A stretch of DNA of 64,000 nucleotides from Actinophytocola gossypii. Lineage in GTDB: Bacteria > Actinomycetota > Actinomycetes > Mycobacteriales > Pseudonocardiaceae. A program made the translations under genes and the position numbers. The notes under the pieces are model-generated. The model had not been told where the DNA came from, made no database searches, and saw nothing but the letters and a program-made list of their open reading frames with translations. Below are positions 9,036 to 17,539 of the stretch, piece by piece. The stretch's first letter is position 1, and each line of letters opens with the position of its first letter. The stretch spans positions 310,001-374,000 of the forward strand of contig NZ_JAFFZE010000009.1 of the NCBI RefSeq assembly GCF_025165815.1. The letters are read 5' to 3'.

Positions 9036-10060
9036 TGGCGGCCGCACCCGGGATGAAGGACGTGGCCGCGCGCGCGGGCGTGTCCGTCGGCACGGTGTCC
9101 AACGTGCTCAACCACCCGCACCTGGTCAGCGAGGACACGCTGCGCCGGGTCCGGGCGGCCATCGCCGAGCTGGGGTTCGTGCGCAACGAGACCGCGCGGC
9201 AGCTGCGCGCCGGTCGCAGCCGGACCATCGCCTACGTCGTGATGGACGCGGCGAACCCGTTCTTCAACGACGTCGCCCGCGGCGTGGAGGACGCGGCGCG
9301 GGCCGAGGGCATCGCGGTCTACCTGTGCAACTCCAACCAGGACGCCGACCGGGAACGGGAGTACCTTGAGCGGCTCCGCGAGCAGCGCGTGCAGGGTGTG
9401 CTGATCACCCCGATCGACCCGACCGGGCGGCTGCTGGCCGAGATGCCGGGCGGCGGCATGCCCGTCGTCCTGGTCGACTGCCACTCCACCGACCCCACGT
9501 GCTGCTCGGTCGCCGTGGACGACGAGCTGGGCGGCGAGCTGGCCGTGGCGCACCTGCTTGCGACCGGGCACGAACGGGTCGCGTTCGTCGGCGGTCCACT
9601 GTCGGTGCCGCAGGTCGTCGAGCGCCACCGGGGCGCGCTGCGGGCGCTGGCCAAGGCCGGGCGGCCGGCCGACGCGCTGGTCACGCTGGAGACCGATGCC
9701 CTGCAGGTCGCGGAGGGGCGCCGGGCGGGGGAGCGGCTCGCCGCCTTGCCGGAGGCCATCCGGCCCACCGCCGCGTTCTGCGCCAACGACCTGCTCGCGC
9801 TCGGCGTGCTGCAGGCGATGACCCGGCTCGGCCGCTCGGTGCCGGCCGACCTCGCGGTGGTCGGCTACGACGACATCGAGTTCGCCGAGGCGGCCGCCGT
9901 GCCGCTGACCTCGGTGCGCCAGCCGCGTGAGCTGCTCGGGCGCACCGCCGCGCAGCTGCTGTTCGAGGAGTCCGCCGACGAGCCGGGCCACGTGCACCAG
10001 CAGGTGCGGTTCCGCCCCGAGCTGGTCGTGCGTGCCTCGACCGGGCGCCGGGAACCTTGA
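9035..10060 (+). CDS. LacI family transcriptional regulator of the rhamnose genes
   Basis: The 341-residue product begins with a canonical LacI headpiece (MKDVAARAGVSVGTVSNVLN, residues 7-26) and hinge region, followed by a periplasmic-binding-protein-like effector domain (residues about 65-335, ending with VGYDDIEFAEAAAVPLTSVRQP). The GTG start shares its G with the sigma factor stop codon. The gene is followed at once by the rhamnulose aldolase and kinase genes, so it most likely represses them and responds to a rhamnose catabolite. Its TGA stop codon is built into the -35 box of the next promoter, coupling gene end and regulatory site. Confidence 0.92.
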   Translation: MAAAPGMKDVAARAGVSVGTVSNVLNHPHLVSEDTLRRVRAAIAELGFVRNETARQLRAGRSRTIAYVVMDAANPFFNDVARGVEDAARAEGIAVYLCNSNQDADREREYLERLREQRVQGVLITPIDPTGRLLAEMPGGGMPVVLVDCHSTDPTCCSVAVDDELGGELAVAHLLATGHERVAFVGGPLSVPQVVERHRGALRALAKAGRPADALVTLETDALQVAEGRRAGERLAALPEAIRPTAAFCANDLLALGVLQAMTRLGRSVPADLAVVGYDDIEFAEAAAVPLTSVRQPRELLGRTAAQLLFEESADEPGHVHQQVRFRPELVVRASTGRREP

Positions 10061-10085
10061 CACCCCACGACGGCCCCAGCATGCT
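10057..10085 (+). promoter_or_regulatory. Rhamnose operon promoter, TTGACA-17 bp-CATGCT
   Basis: TTGACA at 10057-10062 contains the lacI stop codon TGA (10058-10060). After a 17-bp spacer, CATGCT at 10080-10085 fits an actinobacterial -10 element. The predicted transcription start falls at about 10092-10094, on the ATG of the aldolase gene, so the messenger should be leaderless. Confidence 0.6.
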
Positions 10086-10093
10086 TCCCGGTG

Positions 10094-12112
10094 ATGATTG
10101 AAACGTTCAAGTCAGCCCTGGTCGCCCGGAGCAACCGCCTCGGCGCGGACCCGCACAACACCAACTTCGCCGGCGGCAACACCTCCGCCAAGGGGACCGG
10201 CACCGACCCGGTCACCGGGGCGGACGTGGACCTGCTGTACGTCAAGGGGTCCGGCGGTGACCTCGGCACGCTGACCGAGTCCGGGCTGGCGGTGCTGCGG
10301 CTGGACCGGCTGCGGGCGCTGACCGAGGTCTACCCGGGCGTGGAGCGCGAGGACGAGATGGTCGCCGCGTTCGACTACTGCCTGCACGGCAGGGGCGGGG
10401 CCGCGCCCTCGATCGACACCGCCATGCACGGCCTGCTCGACGCCGCACACGTCGACCACCTGCACCCGGACACGGGGATCGCGCTCGCCACCGCCGCCGA
10501 CGGGCCCGCGCTGACCGAGGAGTGCTTCGGCGGCCGGGTGGTGTGGGTGCCGTGGCGCCGGCCCGGCTTCCAGCTCGGCCTGGACATCGCCGAGGTCGCC
10601 CGCGAGCACCCGGACGCGATCGGGGTGATCCTGGGCGGTCACGGCATCACCGCCTGGGGCGCCACCAGCGAGGAGTGCGAGCGCAACTCGCTGGAGATCA
10701 TCGAGACCGCGCGCCGGTTCCTGGACGAACGCGGCCGCCCCGACCCGTTCGGCGCCACCGCGGTCGCACCGCTGCCCGAGACGGAACGCCGCGTGCTCGC
10801 CGCCCGGCTGGCTCCGGTCGTCCGCGGGCTCGCGTCCACCGACCGCCGTCAGCTCGGCCACTTCACCGACAGCGACGTCGTACTCGACTTCGTCGGCAGC
10901 GAGCGGGTGCACGAGCTGGCGGCGTTGGGCACGTCCTGCCCGGACCACTTCCTGCGCACCAAGGTCCGGCCGATGGTGCTCGACCTGCCGCCGACCGCGC
11001 CCGTCGAGGACCTCGTCGCCCGGCTGCGCGAGCTGCACGCCGCCTACCGCGAGGACTACCGGGCCTACTACGAGCGGCACGCCGAGCCGGACAGCCCGCC
11101 GATGCGTGGCGCCGACCCGGCGATCGTGCTGGTGCCGGGCGTCGGGATGTTCAGCCACGGCAAGGACATCCAGACCGCGCGGGTCGCCGGCGAGTTCTAC
11201 GTCAACGCGATCAACGTGATGCGCGGCGCCGAGTCGGTGTCGAGCTACCGGCCGATCGAGGAGCGGGAGAAGTTCCGCATCGAGTACTGGGCGCTGGAGG
11301 AGGCGAAGCTGCGCCGGATGCCCGCGCCCAAGCCCCTCGCCGGCCGGGTCGCGCTGGTGACCGGCGGCGGCTCCGGCATCGGGAGGGCCACCGCGGTCCG
11401 GCTCGCCGCCGAGGGCGCGTGCGTGGTGGTCGCCGACCGCGACGCGGCCGCCGCCGACGCCGTCGCGTCCGAAGTGGACGGCCTGGCGGTCGCCGTGGAC
11501 GTCACCGACGAGCACGCCGTGGCCCGGGCATTCCGCGACGCCGCGCTGGCCTATGGCGGCGTCGACCTCGTGGTCAACAACGCCGGTCTGTCGATCTCCA
11601 AGCCGCTGCTGGACACCACGGCCGACGACTGGGACCTCCAGCACGACGTGATGGCGAAGGGCTCGTTCCTGGTCGCCCGCGAGGCCGCACGGGTGATGGT
11701 CGACCAGGGCATGGGCGGCGACCTGGTCTACGTCGCCAGCAAGAACGCGGTGTTCGCCGGCCCCAACAACGTGGCCTACGGCGCGGCGAAGGCCGACCAG
11801 GCGCACCAGGTCCGGCTGCTCGCGGCGGAGCTGGGGGAGCACGGCATCCGGGTCAACGGGGTGAACCCGGACGCCGTGGTGCGCGGTTCGGGGATCTTCG
11901 CCGGCGGCTGGGGCGCCCAGCGGGCCGCGGTCTACGGCGTGCCGGAGGAGGACCTCGGCGCGTTCTACGCCCGGCGCACGCTGCTCAAGCGCGAGGTACT
12001 GCCCGAGCACGTGGCCGCCGCGGTGTTCGCGCTGACCGCCGGGGACCTGTCGCTGACCACGGGGCTGCACGTGCCGGTGGACGCCGGCGTCGCGGCGGCG
12101 TTCCTGCGATGA
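10094..12112 (+). CDS. rhaE: Bifunctional rhamnulose-1-phosphate aldolase / L-lactaldehyde dehydrogenase (RhaEW type)
   Basis: This 672-residue fusion joins a class II aldolase/adducin domain (residues about 10-390, with NFAGGNTSAK, HLHPDTGIALA and GVILGGHGITAWG supplying metal-binding His residues) to a short-chain dehydrogenase (about 420-672, with VTGGGSGIGRA for NAD binding, VNNAG, and YGAAKADQ as the catalytic Tyr/Lys motif). It matches the RhaEW/YuxG type, which splits rhamnulose-1-phosphate into DHAP and L-lactaldehyde and oxidises the aldehyde to lactate. ATG at 10094 is preferred to the GTG three bases earlier on leaderless-promoter geometry. The stop overlaps the kinase start (ATGA). 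Confidence 0.93.
   Translation: MIETFKSALVARSNRLGADPHNTNFAGGNTSAKGTGTDPVTGADVDLLYVKGSGGDLGTLTESGLAVLRLDRLRALTEVYPGVEREDEMVAAFDYCLHGRGGAAPSIDTAMHGLLDAAHVDHLHPDTGIALATAADGPALTEECFGGRVVWVPWRRPGFQLGLDIAEVAREHPDAIGVILGGHGITAWGATSEECERNSLEIIETARRFLDERGRPDPFGATAVAPLPETERRVLAARLAPVVRGLASTDRRQLGHFTDSDVVLDFVGSERVHELAALGTSCPDHFLRTKVRPMVLDLPPTAPVEDLVARLRELHAAYREDYRAYYERHAEPDSPPMRGADPAIVLVPGVGMFSHGKDIQTARVAGEFYVNAINVMRGAESVSSYRPIEEREKFRIEYWALEEAKLRRMPAPKPLAGRVALVTGGGSGIGRATAVRLAAEGACVVVADRDAAAADAVASEVDGLAVAVDVTDEHAVARAFRDAALAYGGVDLVVNNAGLSISKPLLDTTADDWDLQHDVMAKGSFLVAREAARVMVDQGMGGDLVYVASKNAVFAGPNNVAYGAAKADQAHQVRLLAAELGEHGIRVNGVNPDAVVRGSGIFAGGWGAQRAAVYGVPEEDLGAFYARRTLLKREVLPEHVAAAVFALTAGDLSLTTGLHVPVDAGVAAAFLR
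10095..10114 (+). promoter_or_regulatory. Candidate LacI operator overlapping the rhaE start
   Basis: An imperfect 20-bp palindrome with core AACGTT and outer TGA/TCA arms (TGATTGAAACGTTCAAGTCA) begins one base into the rhaE start codon, directly after the predicted transcription start. GalR/LacI operators typically have a CG-centred palindrome of this kind. A repressor bound here would block both promoter clearance and the start region. Confidence 0.6.
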
Positions 12113-13479
12113 CCACGGTCCGGGTCGCGGCGGCCGACCTCGGCGCGGCGAGCGGCCGGGTGATCGCCGGCACCGTCGGCCCCGGCACGCTGTCGGTCGA
12201 GGAGTGCCACCGGTTCCCGAACCGTCCCGTTCGGACGGCCGGCACCCTGCACTGGGACGTCCTCGCCCTCTACCAGGGCGTGCTCGACGGCGTCGCCCGC
12301 GCCGGCACCCTCGACGGCATCGGCGTCGACTCCTGGGCCGTCGACTACGGACTGCTCGACGCGGACGGCGCCCTGCTCGGCAACCCGGTGCACTACCGCG
12401 ACTCGCGCACCGACCGGGCCGCCGACACGGTGGCCGAACTCGGCGCGGCCGAGCTGTACGCCACTACCGGCCTGCAGTTCCTGCCGTTCAACACGATCCA
12501 CCAGCTGGTGGCCGAGCGGGCCGGTGCGCGGCTGGGGGTCGCGCGCCGGCTGCTGCTGGTGCCGGACCTGATCGGCTACTGGCTGACCGGATCGGTCGGC
12601 GCGGAGCTGACCAACGCCTCCACCACCCAGCTGCTCGACGTGCGCACCCGCACCTGGGCCACCCCGCTGCTCGACCGGATCGGCGTCGACCCGTCGCTGC
12701 TGCCGCCGCTGCGTGAGCCCGGCACCGTGCTCGGCGCCGCCGCGGAGCTCGGCGACGTCCCGGTGATCGCGGTCGGCTCGCACGACACGGCCTCGGCGGT
12801 GGTCGGCGTGCCGGCGGCGGGGGAGAACTTCGCCTACGTCTCGTGCGGCACCTGGTCGCTGGTCGGTGTGGAGCTGACCGAGCCGGTGCTGACCGAGCAG
12901 AGCAGGCACGCGAACTTCACCAACGAGCTCGGTGTCGACGGCACCGTCCGGTACCTGCGCAACGTGATGGGCCTGTGGCTGCTGGAGGAGTGCCTGCGTA
13001 CCTGGCCGTCGGCGTCCCGGGAGGACCTGCTCGCCGAGGCGGCCACCCTGCCGGCCCGCTCGGTGATCGACCCGGACGACCCGGTGTTCCTGCCGCCAGG
13101 CGACATGCCCGCGCGGATCACCGACGCCTGCCGCCGCGCCGAGGTGCCCGTCCCGTCGACCCGCGCCGAGGTCGTCCGGTGCGTGCTGGACAGCCTCGCG
13201 CACGCCCACCACCGCGCGATCGCCGACGCCGCACGGCTGTCCGGCCGGCGGGTGGAGGTGGTGCACGTCGTCGGCGGCGGTGCGCGGAACGCGCTGCTGT
13301 GCCAGCTCACCGCCGACGCGTGCGGCCTGCCGGTGGTCGCCGGCCCGGTGGAGGCGACGGCCCTGGGCAACGTGCTCGTGCAGGCCCGTGCCCTCGGGGC
13401 CGTCGCCGGCGGTCTGGCCGACCTGCGTGCCCTGGTGCGGGCGACACAGCCGACCGTGCGCTACGAGCCGAGGGTGTAG
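12109..13479 (+). CDS. rhaB: Rhamnulokinase
   Basis: The 456-residue product is an FGGY-family sugar kinase of the RhaB type: N-terminal ADLGAASGRV (phosphate-binding loop), DSWAVDYGLLD (about residue 71, sugar-binding), PVHYRDSRTD, and C-terminal VVGGGARNALLCQLTADACGLPVVAGP (adenosine-binding). It phosphorylates L-rhamnulose to rhamnulose-1-phosphate, the substrate of the upstream aldolase. The ATG overlaps the aldolase TGA, implying translational coupling. No rhamnose isomerase (rhaA) or rhamnose transporter is present in this window. The last 19 bp overlap the convergent GH16 gene. Confidence 0.94.
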   Translation: MTTVRVAAADLGAASGRVIAGTVGPGTLSVEECHRFPNRPVRTAGTLHWDVLALYQGVLDGVARAGTLDGIGVDSWAVDYGLLDADGALLGNPVHYRDSRTDRAADTVAELGAAELYATTGLQFLPFNTIHQLVAERAGARLGVARRLLLVPDLIGYWLTGSVGAELTNASTTQLLDVRTRTWATPLLDRIGVDPSLLPPLREPGTVLGAAAELGDVPVIAVGSHDTASAVVGVPAAGENFAYVSCGTWSLVGVELTEPVLTEQSRHANFTNELGVDGTVRYLRNVMGLWLLEECLRTWPSASREDLLAEAATLPARSVIDPDDPVFLPPGDMPARITDACRRAEVPVPSTRAEVVRCVLDSLAHAHHRAIADAARLSGRRVEVVHVVGGGARNALLCQLTADACGLPVVAGPVEATALGNVLVQARALGAVAGGLADLRALVRATQPTVRYEPRV

Positions 13480-14309
13480 ACCCTGGCCCAGTCCACCTCG
13501 TACACGGCGGACTGCATGTCGTCGCCGTAGAAGTTGTCGAGCTGGATGGTCTGGTGCATCGAGGGGGCGCACTGGATGCACTCGCGGACGTCGTTGGCGC
13601 CGCCGGAGAAGCTGAACCACTCCTCGCCGTCGATGAACCCCTTGACGTGGTCGGGGGTCCACTCGATGCCGACGTTGTGCCACTGGGTGAGGTCGACGCC
13701 GCACTTCTCGGCGTGCTCCTGCTGCACGGGCGCGTCGGCGTCGTGCGGGTAGTGGATGAACGCCTCCGCGCAGTCCTCGCCGGGCGCGCCGTTCTCGAGG
13801 TAGTCGTACTCGCCGTCCTCCGGCCACTGGTCGGAGTCGGGCCACAGGATCAGCAGCGGGTGGTACTGCCGGTCGTTGTTCTCACCGGTGGCCTGCGAGC
13901 GGACGCGGGCCTCCCAACGCCCGTACTGCTGCCCGAACTTCGACGCGAGCCAGCCGGAGTCGCCGTTGGCCTCGCCGGTCTGCCGGAGCAGGCCGCCGAC
14001 GACGCGGGTGTTCTTGTCGCAGCGCTGCCCGTTGCCGGCGTGGCCGGGCCAGCACTGGTCCACCCCGCCGCCGGCGAGGCTCCACTTGTCCTGGTCGGGC
14101 ACCGCGGGCGCGTCCTCGGAGCCGTAGTCGAACTCGTCGGACCACTCGGGCAGCGGGTCACCCCAGTCGTACCGCTCCGCGGCGGTGTCGGCGGCCAGGG
14201 TGTCCGCCGCGGTGCTCGCGGGCTCGGCGGCGGACGCGAGCGTCACACCGGTTCCGGCCAACACCGCGGCGGCTCCCACGGCCACCACGGCTCGCCATCG
14301 ACGCAGCAT
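13461..14309 (-). CDS. Secreted glycoside hydrolase family 16 beta-glucanase
   Basis: The 282-residue product has a signal peptide (about residues 1-28, ending TLASAAEP) and a GH16 catalytic domain with the signature E167-Y-D169-Y-L-E172, matching the ExDxxE nucleophile and acid/base motif of laminarinases and lichenases. No carbohydrate-binding module is attached. It probably hydrolyses beta-1,3(4)-glucan outside the cell. The ATG is preceded by GGAAAGGAAAT. Its 3' end overlaps rhaB by 19 bp in opposite orientation, leaving no room for a separate terminator. Confidence 0.9.
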   Translation of the reverse strand: MLRRWRAVVAVGAAAVLAGTGVTLASAAEPASTAADTLAADTAAERYDWGDPLPEWSDEFDYGSEDAPAVPDQDKWSLAGGGVDQCWPGHAGNGQRCDKNTRVVGGLLRQTGEANGDSGWLASKFGQQYGRWEARVRSQATGENNDRQYHPLLILWPDSDQWPEDGEYDYLENGAPGEDCAEAFIHYPHDADAPVQQEHAEKCGVDLTQWHNVGIEWTPDHVKGFIDGEEWFSFSGGANDVRECIQCAPSMHQTIQLDNFYGDDMQSAVYEVDWARVYTLGS

Positions 14310-14391
14310 GTGATTTCCTTTCCTATTGGCGGAAATACATGTCAGCGTCTGCCGAGCCGTTACGCCGGACAACCGAACTGGCCGGTTCCGG

Positions 14392-15246
14392 TCAGCCCAG
14401 GCGGGCCAGTTCCTCCTCGGTCAGGGTCAGGTCGGCCGCCTTCGCCGAGTCCTGGGCGGTCTCCGGGCGCGACGAGCCGGGAATCGGGATCACCACCGGG
14501 GCCTTGGCGAGCATCCAGGCCAGGCACACCTGCTGCGGGCTGACCCCGCGTGCCGCCGCGATCTCCGCGAACGGCGCGAACCGGGAGCCCAGCTCGCTCG
14601 CCCGCGTGATGCCGCCGAACGGGCTCCACGGCAGGAACGCCACGCCCAGCTCCGCGCACAGCTCCAACTCCGGCTCACTGGACCGGAAGTCCGGCGAGAA
14701 CTGGTTCTGCACGCTCGCCAGCCGGCCGTTAAGGACCTCGTTCGCCAGGCGGATCTGGGCCGGGTTCGCGTTGGAGATCCCCGCGTACCGGATCTTGCCC
14801 GCGTCCAGCAGGTCACGCAGCGCGCCGACGGACTCGGCGAAGTCGACCTTCGGGTCCGGTCGGTGGTACTGGTAGAGCCCGATCGCCTCCACGCCGAGGC
14901 GCTTGAGCGAGGCGTCGCACGCCTGCTTGAGGTACTCGGGCGAGCCGTCGAGGGTCCACGAGCCGTCGCCGGGGCGGAGGTGGCCGCCCTTGGTGGCGAT
15001 CAGCACGTCGGAGGTGTCGCCGCCGTGGCTGGCCACCGCGCGGGCGATCAGCGACTCGTTGTGGCCGACCTCGTTCGCGTGTATGTGGTAGGCGTCGGCC
15101 GTGTCGAACAGGGTGACGCCGGCGTCCAGCGCAGCGTGCACCGCGGCCACCGACCGCGCCTCGTCCGGCCTGCCCTCGACCGACATCGGCATCCCGCCGA
15201 GCCCGATCTCGCCTACCTGTGTGTCGCCGATGCGGCGTGTCCGCAT
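14392..15246 (-). CDS. Aldo/keto reductase
   Basis: The 284-residue protein is a TIM-barrel aldo/keto reductase: GVTLFDTADAYHIHANEVGHNE (catalytic Asp and Tyr near residues 49-54), the KGG stretch near residue 87 carrying the conserved Lys, YQYHRPDPKVDF in place of the usual active-site His block, and the C-terminal IPGSSRPE NADPH-binding motif. It reduces a carbonyl substrate with NADPH; the natural substrate cannot be read from sequence. It follows the beta-hydroxyacid dehydrogenase gene by 20 bp on the same strand, so the two probably form an operon divergent from the GntR regulator. Confidence 0.9.
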   Translation of the reverse strand: MRTRRIGDTQVGEIGLGGMPMSVEGRPDEARSVAAVHAALDAGVTLFDTADAYHIHANEVGHNESLIARAVASHGGDTSDVLIATKGGHLRPGDGSWTLDGSPEYLKQACDASLKRLGVEAIGLYQYHRPDPKVDFAESVGALRDLLDAGKIRYAGISNANPAQIRLANEVLNGRLASVQNQFSPDFRSSEPELELCAELGVAFLPWSPFGGITRASELGSRFAPFAEIAAARGVSPQQVCLAWMLAKAPVVIPIPGSSRPETAQDSAKAADLTLTEEELARLG

Positions 15247-15266
15247 GCCGTTCCCCTTTCGTCGCA

Positions 15267-16142
15267 CTACTTGCCGGAGAGCCGCTCCACGCCGAGCAGC
15301 AGCGCCGAATGGTCGAGGTGGCCGTCGCCCTGCGCGCGCAGCGCCGCCATCAGCTGCGCCACCGCGCCGCCGAGCGGGATCACCACGCCCGCCTCGCGGG
15401 CCGAGTCGAGGACGATGCCCAGGTCCTTGTGGTGCAGGTCGACCCGGAAGCCGGGCGCGAACCGGCGGGCCAGCATCCCGGGCGCCTTGCGGTCCAGGAT
15501 CGCGCTGCCGGCCAGTCCGCCGGACAGCACCTCAACGGCGGACCTCAGCTCGACTCCCTGCGCGTCGAGCAGCGTCAGCGCCTCGGCCACCAGCTGGATC
15601 GTGCCCGCGACGACCAGCTGGTTCGCCGCCTTCACCGTCTGCCCGGAACCCGACGGCCCGACGTGGACGACCGTGCCGCCGAGCACCTCCAGCAGCGGCC
15701 GGGCCGCTTCGACGTCGGCCGGTTCGCCGCCGACCATGATGGACAGCGTTCCGTCGATCGCGCCCTGCTCGCCGCCGCTGACCGGGGCGTCGACGGCCCG
15801 CACGCCGGTCTCGGCGGCCAGTTCGGCGACGGTACGGGCGGTGGCCGGGGCGATCGTGCTCATGTCGACCAGCAGCGCGCCGGCGCCGGCGGACTCGAGC
15901 ACGCCGTCCGGGCCGAGGACGACCTCCTCCACGTCCGGCGAGTCCGGCAGCATCGTGATGACGACCTCGGCGCCGCGCACGGCCTCGGCGACCGAGCCGG
16001 CCGCGGTGCCGCCCGCGTCGGCGAAGCGGGCCCGCTTCGCCTCGCCGCGGTTGTACCCGGCCACCTCGTGCCCCGCTCGGACGAGGTTGGTGGCCATGGG
16101 CAGTCCCATGATGCCGAGTCCGATGAACGCGATCCGGGTCAT
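15267..16142 (-). CDS. Beta-hydroxyacid dehydrogenase (tartronate semialdehyde reductase / 3-hydroxyisobutyrate dehydrogenase family)
   Basis: The 291-residue product shows the N-terminal Rossmann motif FIGLGIMGLPMATNLVRAGH, the DAPVSGGEQGAIDGTLSIMVGG substrate-binding block (about residues 118-139) and the catalytic lysine motif GQTVKAANQLVVAG (Lys near 171). Such enzymes oxidise or reduce beta-hydroxy acids with NAD(P); 2-hydroxy-3-oxopropionate reductase (GarR/GlxR) is the closest well-known activity. It is the first gene of a two-gene unit and is divergent from a GntR/FCD regulator 200 bp away, which often controls sugar-acid pathways. Confidence 0.9.
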   Translation of the reverse strand: MTRIAFIGLGIMGLPMATNLVRAGHEVAGYNRGEAKRARFADAGGTAAGSVAEAVRGAEVVITMLPDSPDVEEVVLGPDGVLESAGAGALLVDMSTIAPATARTVAELAAETGVRAVDAPVSGGEQGAIDGTLSIMVGGEPADVEAARPLLEVLGGTVVHVGPSGSGQTVKAANQLVVAGTIQLVAEALTLLDAQGVELRSAVEVLSGGLAGSAILDRKAPGMLARRFAPGFRVDLHHKDLGIVLDSAREAGVVIPLGGAVAQLMAALRAQGDGHLDHSALLLGVERLSGK

Positions 16143-16342
16143 GCCCCGAACGCTACACCGGGACAGTTCGAACGGTGTTCCCCGATCATTATCAGTAATC
16201 CTCAAAGGACTCCGGGAAGAGTGGTCATCGCGTTGACCGAAAAGCGCCGGAAATATTGACGGGTCGCTCGAATGGGCCAAGAATGCCCCGGTACGGCGGA
16301 CGTGGGCACCCGCCAGCACGCACGAGATGGGGAGATTGTGCC

Positions 16343-17014
16343 ATGGCGACCACGAGGGCAGGCCGTTCCATCGCACGTTTGCCGGAACCGGTGAACAAGA
16401 TCACGCCGTACCAGCGGCTCAAGGAGGCGATTCGTTCCGGGGACCTGCGGCCGGGGCAGCAGTTGGTGGAGTCCGCGCTCGCCGAATGGTGCGAGGTGAG
16501 CCGCACGCCGATCCGGGAGGCGCTGTCCAAACTGCAGCACGACGGGCTGGTCGAGCGCAACGAGCGGGGGCTCGTGGTGCGCGAACGCGGCCCGGAGGAG
16601 GTGCTCGACATCTACGAGACCCGGATCACCCTGGAGGGCACCGCCGCGCGGCTGGCCGCGGAACGCCGCAGCGCACACGACCTGATGCTGCTGCGCCGCG
16701 CGCTCGCCCGCCTCGACCGGGTGACCGAGGGCGACGTCGACGCCATGGTCAACGGCAACCGCCAGTTCCACGTCGCGGTCTGGCGCGCCAGCCGCAACGT
16801 GTCGCTGACCGACCTGCTGGAGCGGCTGGACCTGCACCTGGCCCGCTACCCGGCCACCACCCTGTCCAGCCCCGGGCGCTGGGCGCGGTCGAACGAGCAG
16901 CACCGGGCGATGGTCGACGCGATCGAGGCCCGCGACAGCGCCACCGCGGAGAAGGTGGCGATCGAGCACTTCACCGACGCGCGGGACATCCGCCTGTCGC
17001 TGTTCGACGACTGA
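16343..17014 (+). CDS. GntR family (FCD-domain) transcriptional regulator
   Basis: The 223-residue protein starts at an ATG with GGGGAG upstream. It has a GntR winged helix (residues about 18-85; LVESALAEWCEVSRTPIREALSKLQHDGLV is typical) and a C-terminal all-helical FCD ligand-binding domain (YETRITLEGTAARLAAE, with NRQFHVAVWRAS providing Asn and His metal-ligand positions, and EQHRAMVDAIEARD). It is divergent from the dehydrogenase/aldo-keto reductase pair and probably regulates them in response to an organic or sugar acid. The intergenic region holds a short ATTA/TAAT inverted repeat (16188-16199) that is only a weak operator candidate. Confidence 0.9.
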   Translation: MATTRAGRSIARLPEPVNKITPYQRLKEAIRSGDLRPGQQLVESALAEWCEVSRTPIREALSKLQHDGLVERNERGLVVRERGPEEVLDIYETRITLEGTAARLAAERRSAHDLMLLRRALARLDRVTEGDVDAMVNGNRQFHVAVWRASRNVSLTDLLERLDLHLARYPATTLSSPGRWARSNEQHRAMVDAIEARDSATAEKVAIEHFTDARDIRLSLFDD

Positions 17015-17015
17015 G

Positions 17016-17321
17016 CTACTCGCGCAGGCCGAGCCCGCCGACGATGTCGAGCTCCTGACTGGTGAACTCGCCGGTGAGCATCGGCATCGCCTTGGCGATC
17101 GCGGCCTTGGTCTCCGGCAGCTGGAGCGACGCCTGATGGTGCTCCTTGCTGGCCCAGACCTCCTGCACCCACACGAGATCGGGATCGGTGTCGGACGTGC
17201 CGACCACGTAGAGGTCGCAGCCGGCGGCCCGCAACCCGTCCTGCCCGCTCAGCAGGATCGCCACGACCTCGTCGCGGCGACCCGGCGCGGCGCGCATGGT
17301 GCCCAGGTATCCGTATCGCAC
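17016..17321 (-). CDS. Antibiotic biosynthesis monooxygenase (ABM) fold protein
   Basis: The 101-residue product from the GTG at 17321 is a single ABM dimeric alpha/beta barrel domain: GYLGTMRAAPGRRDEVVAIL, VVGTSDTDPDLVWVQEVWAS and HHQASLQLPETKAAI are typical. These small proteins act as cofactor-free quinol or polyketide monooxygenases, or as domains of unknown activity. The stop lies 1 bp from the convergent GntR stop. It is divergent from the zinc alcohol dehydrogenase gene. Upstream ATG starts extend into non-conserved sequence and were not used. Confidence 0.82.
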   Translation of the reverse strand: MRYGYLGTMRAAPGRRDEVVAILLSGQDGLRAAGCDLYVVGTSDTDPDLVWVQEVWASKEHHQASLQLPETKAAIAKAMPMLTGEFTSQELDIVGGLGLRE

Positions 17322-17539
17322 CCGGCAAGCCTCGCACATCGCGCGACGGGGAATTCTGGTGGCTTGTTTTCGGCGACCGACGGTTCTGGGCGCCGCGCAC
17401 AGCCGTGGGGCCCAAGTGGTGCGCGCCACTGCATTCCGGGCCGTGGTGGGCTTAACCTCGACGGACCAGCGTGCACGATCGTCACCCGGGGACGGTATAC
17501 ATCCGTCCACCACGATCACGCCAACACGTAGGGAGTCCG

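Noticed and set aside
5673-9047. A 1124-codon minus-strand open frame spanning the winged-helix gene and antisense to the DGPF/sigma genes.
   Set aside because: Only its 3' part (to 6794) encodes a recognisable protein. The upstream part is low-complexity, Arg/Gly/His-rich antisense translation of the ECF42 unit, caused by the high GC content.
10522-12108. Upstream extension of the rhamnulokinase reading frame.
   Set aside because: It lies out of frame inside the aldolase/dehydrogenase gene; the kinase begins at the ATGA overlap at 12109.
16188-16199. ATTA-TCAG-TAAT inverted repeat between the GntR gene and the dehydrogenase gene.
   Set aside because: Four-base arms are too short to call as an operator, although the position is suitable.
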